A stretch of 6,398 nucleotides of DNA from contig JAPHSC010000132.1 of the NCBI GenBank assembly GCA_026193125.1, positions 1-6,398 of the forward strand, in the 5' to 3' direction. This DNA comes from Gammaproteobacteria bacterium (lineage in GTDB: Bacteria > Pseudomonadota > Gammaproteobacteria > Steroidobacterales > BM003). A model generated the notes under the pieces. It had not been told where the DNA came from, searched no databases, and saw nothing but the letters and a program-made list of their open reading frames with translations. Positions 3,944-6,398 of this stretch are shown piece after piece (the first letter of the stretch is position 1; every line of letters begins with the position of its first letter). The position numbers and the translations under genes were made by a program.

Positions 3944-6398
3944 CATTCACAGATGTATTCATTCGGCGACCGGTGCTGGCCACCGTCATCAGCCTGATCA
4001 TATTGCTGCTGGGTCTGCGATCGCTGGGCATGCTGGAACTGCGCCAGTTTCCGGAGATGCAGACCACCGTGATCAACGTCACTACAGTCTATCCAGGTGC
4101 CAGCTCTGACCTTGTCCAGGGGTTTATTACCACGCCACTGCAGCGGGCCATAGCCCAGGCCCGGGGCATCGACTTCATGACCGCCACCAGTTCCAAGGGC
4201 GTGTCCAGCATCGACGTGCATATGCAGTTGAACTACAACACCGACGCGGCGGTGGCGGAAATTCAGGCCAAGGTGGCCAGCCAGCGCAATGTCTTGCCGG
4301 CGGAGACCGAGGACCCCGTTATCCAGAGCACGGGCGAGCGTGGCTTCGCCCTTATGTACGTGGGATTTTTGAGTGAAACTGTCCCGGGTACCCAGATCAC
4401 TGACTATGCCACTCGCGTGATTCAGCCCCAGATCCAGGCCTTGCCTGGAGTTTCCAAGGCCGCCGTGTATGGCCAGCAACTCGCCATGCGTGTCTGGCTG
4501 GACCCGGCGCGGATGCGGGCGCTGGATGTATCGGCCGAGGAGATCGCCTCGGTATTGCGCGCCAATAATTACCTGGCAGGTATCGGATCCACCAAGGGCA
4601 AGTATGTGTCCATTGACCTGGACGCCAATACCAACTTGAAAAGTGAGGCCGAATTTCGCCGGCTCGTAATCAAGACGCTGGGCGACAAGATGGTCCGCCT
4701 GGAAGACATCGCGAGAGTTGAACTGGGTGCGGAGCAATACCAGACCCAGGTGCTTTACAAGGGTACACCCAGCGTATTCCTGGCGGTGGAATCGGCGCCC
4801 GGCGCCAATCCCCTGGAAGTGGCTCGCCTGGTGAAAGAATTGATGCCGTCCATACAGGCACAGCTGCCCAAGGGAATAAGCGGCGGCGTGGCCTATGATG
4901 CCAGTGTCTATATCAGCGACTCCATTTCGGAGGTGTACACCACCCTCGCAGAAGCCATATTGATTGTGCTGGTGGTCATTTTTCTTAGCCTGGGATCAGC
5001 CCGGGCCGCCCTGGTCCCTGCGGTGGCGGTACCGCTGTCCATGGTCGGCGCCGCCTTCGTGATGTGGTTGCTGGGGTATTCCATTAACCTGCTGACCCTG
5101 CTGGCCATGGTGCTGGCCATCGGCCTGGTAGTAGACGATGCCATCATCGTGGTGGAGAACATTCATCGCCACATTGAACGGGGCGAGTCACGCATCCAGG
5201 CTGCGCTCAAGGGTGCTCGCGAACTGGCACTGCCGATCATCGCCATGACCACCACCTTGCTGGCGGTCTATGCGCCCATCGGGTTTACGGGTGGACTGGT
5301 AGGTACCTTGTTTACGGAGTTTGCCTACACGCTATCCGGTGCGTTTGTTATATCCGGTATCGTGGCCCTGACCCTCTCCCCGGTGCTTTCAGCTCACGTA
5401 CTCAAGCCGCACGGCAACGAGGGCCGTTTCGAGCAATCCGTTGAGAGCTTCTTCAGTTGGTTGTCGGAATCCTACATGCGGCGCCTGAGTAGCGCCCTGG
5501 ATTCGGTGCCCGTGCTGATGCTGGCGGCGCTAGTGATACTGGTCTCGAATTATTTCATGTTTGTTAGCAGCAAGAGCGAACTGGCACCGGCCGAAGACCA
5601 GAGTTCCTTGTTCTTCATGGGTAACGGGCCGCGCACCGCCACCCTTGACTACAATGAAGCCTACGGCGCGCAAATCCAGGAATCGTTCAGCCAAATCCCG
5701 GAGTACGACAGAAGCTGGATGGTGCTGGGTATGGACCGGGGAAGTACTTTCGGCGGTTTCGGGATGGTACCTGTCTCCGAGCGCGACCGTTCCCAGGCCG
5801 AGGTACAACCGGAAGTGCAGGCCATACTGAGCAAGGTTGCCGGTATGAGCACAGTGGTGTTCCCGCGATCCAGCGTGCCCGGTGGCGGTGGCGGATTGCC
5901 GATACAGTTCGTGTTGAGTTCGGACCGGCCTCATTCGGAAATCGTCGAGGTGGCTGATGCCATGATAGGCGAGGCCATGGCCAGCGGACGTTTCATGTTT
6001 CTCAGGAAATCCGTGGAAATGGATTTGCCGGTGACCCGCGTTGTCATTGATCGGGACAGGGCGGCCGATCTGTCCCTGACCATGGCGGACATAGGGCGAG
6101 GCCTGGGGGTGATGCTCGGTGGCGGTTACGTCAACCAGTTCAGCATGGATGGAAACAGCTACAAGGTCATCCCCCAGGTTGAACGCGACTTCCGTGTGCA
6201 GGCCGATCAGCTGGGCTCGTATTTCGTGCGAGGCAGCGATGGGACCATGGTGCCCTTGTCCACGGTGGTGACCCTGGAGCAGGGTGTGGAGCCGTCTACT
6301 CGCAGCCAGTTCCAGCAGCTCAACTCGGTGACCCTGGAAGGTGTGCCAAAGGTACCCGAGGGTGAAGCCCTGGCTTACCTGGATGATCTGGCGACACG
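3940..6398 (+). CDS. RND inner-membrane efflux transporter, HAE1/MexI-like (partial, 3' end cut by window)
   Basis: Starts MTFTDVFIRRPVLATVISL, the usual amphipathic N-terminus and TM1 (about 10-29) of HAE1 pumps. The first large periplasmic loop covers about 31-333, with FPEMQTTVINVTTVYPGAS early in the porter domain. Next come TM2 (335-352), TM3 (358-377), TM4 (387-408), TM5 (about 432-450), TM6 (463-485) and TM7 (525-541). TM4 carries the proton-relay pair Asp399-Asp400, in VVDDAIIVVENI, matching Asp407-Asp408 of AcrB. The second periplasmic loop continues to the window edge with the docking-domain stretch around GLGVMLGGGYVNQF. 819 residues are visible of roughly 1020 expected, so TM8-TM12 and the relay Lys of TM10 lie outside. 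It works as a trimer, using proton influx to drive export through the adaptor and an outer-membrane channel. The ATG overlaps the adaptor stop (ATGA); AAGGG at 3924-3928 lies 11 bases upstream, so translational coupling is likely. The general family is certain; the drug, dye or metabolite exported is not known. Confidence 0.96.
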   Translation, partial: MTFTDVFIRRPVLATVISLIILLLGLRSLGMLELRQFPEMQTTVINVTTVYPGASSDLVQGFITTPLQRAIAQARGIDFMTATSSKGVSSIDVHMQLNYNTDAAVAEIQAKVASQRNVLPAETEDPVIQSTGERGFALMYVGFLSETVPGTQITDYATRVIQPQIQALPGVSKAAVYGQQLAMRVWLDPARMRALDVSAEEIASVLRANNYLAGIGSTKGKYVSIDLDANTNLKSEAEFRRLVIKTLGDKMVRLEDIARVELGAEQYQTQVLYKGTPSVFLAVESAPGANPLEVARLVKELMPSIQAQLPKGISGGVAYDASVYISDSISEVYTTLAEAILIVLVVIFLSLGSARAALVPAVAVPLSMVGAAFVMWLLGYSINLLTLLAMVLAIGLVVDDAIIVVENIHRHIERGESRIQAALKGARELALPIIAMTTTLLAVYAPIGFTGGLVGTLFTEFAYTLSGAFVISGIVALTLSPVLSAHVLKPHGNEGRFEQSVESFFSWLSESYMRRLSSALDSVPVLMLAALVILVSNYFMFVSSKSELAPAEDQSSLFFMGNGPRTATLDYNEAYGAQIQESFSQIPEYDRSWMVLGMDRGSTFGGFGMVPVSERDRSQAEVQPEVQAILSKVAGMSTVVFPRSSVPGGGGGLPIQFVLSSDRPHSEIVEVADAMIGEAMASGRFMFLRKSVEMDLPVTRVVIDRDRAADLSLTMADIGRGLGVMLGGGYVNQFSMDGNSYKVIPQVERDFRVQADQLGSYFVRGSDGTMVPLSTVVTLEQGVEPSTRSQFQQLNSVTLEGVPKVPEGEALAYLDDLAT

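Noticed and set aside
3841..4737. Minus-strand open frame of 298 codons
   Set aside because: It is antisense to the end of the adaptor and the first part of the pump. Both sense frames are conserved families, and the His/Gly-rich antisense product has no domain signal.
5878..5895. Run of five glycines after Pro647 in the pump
   Set aside because: A Gly-rich loop at this point of the second periplasmic domain is, as I recall, common in MexI-like pumps, and the codons alternate (GGT, GGC, GGA), so it is neither a slipped repeat nor a frameshift.

Overview
This window looks like chromosomal DNA of a moderately GC-rich gammaproteobacterium, possibly a marine or Pseudomonas-like lineage. That is an inference from codon usage and from the families present (a MexHI-like RND pump, a short SPFH protein paired with an Arc-like protein); the genus cannot be fixed. 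I see no tRNA, rRNA, CRISPR array, insertion sequence or phage gene.

Layout. The left edge (1-116) may hold the 3' end of a rightward gene that I cannot identify. From 129 to 2605 three genes run leftward. In their own reading order they are a class I/II PLP-dependent aminotransferase (1319-2605, starting at TTG), a two-helix SPFH/Band 7 membrane protein (361-1230) and a 59-residue Arc-like ribbon-helix-helix protein (129-308). The 88-bp gap between the aminotransferase and the SPFH gene is AT-rich. It holds a good sigma-70-type promoter covered by a 29-bp near-perfect dyad, so the SPFH-RHH pair probably has its own regulated promoter. Between the SPFH and RHH genes lies a perfect 11-bp GC-rich stem-loop with no U-tract.

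From 2840 to the right edge two genes run rightward and overlap by 4 bp (ATGA). They are an RND efflux periplasmic adaptor (complete, 367 aa) and an HAE1-type RND inner-membrane pump, cut by the window after 819 residues. A 234-bp divergent intergenic region (2606-2839) separates them from the aminotransferase.

How the genes work together. The adaptor and pump form two parts of a tripartite exporter; no outer-membrane channel gene lies in the window, so the channel is either further right or a TolC-type protein encoded elsewhere. The SPFH and RHH genes look like one small unit, with the RHH protein a candidate regulator of the dyad-bearing promoter. No functional link between the aminotransferase and either neighbour can be shown from sequence. 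The most interesting part of the window is the SPFH-RHH unit with its operator and intercistronic hairpin; the rest is fairly ordinary.
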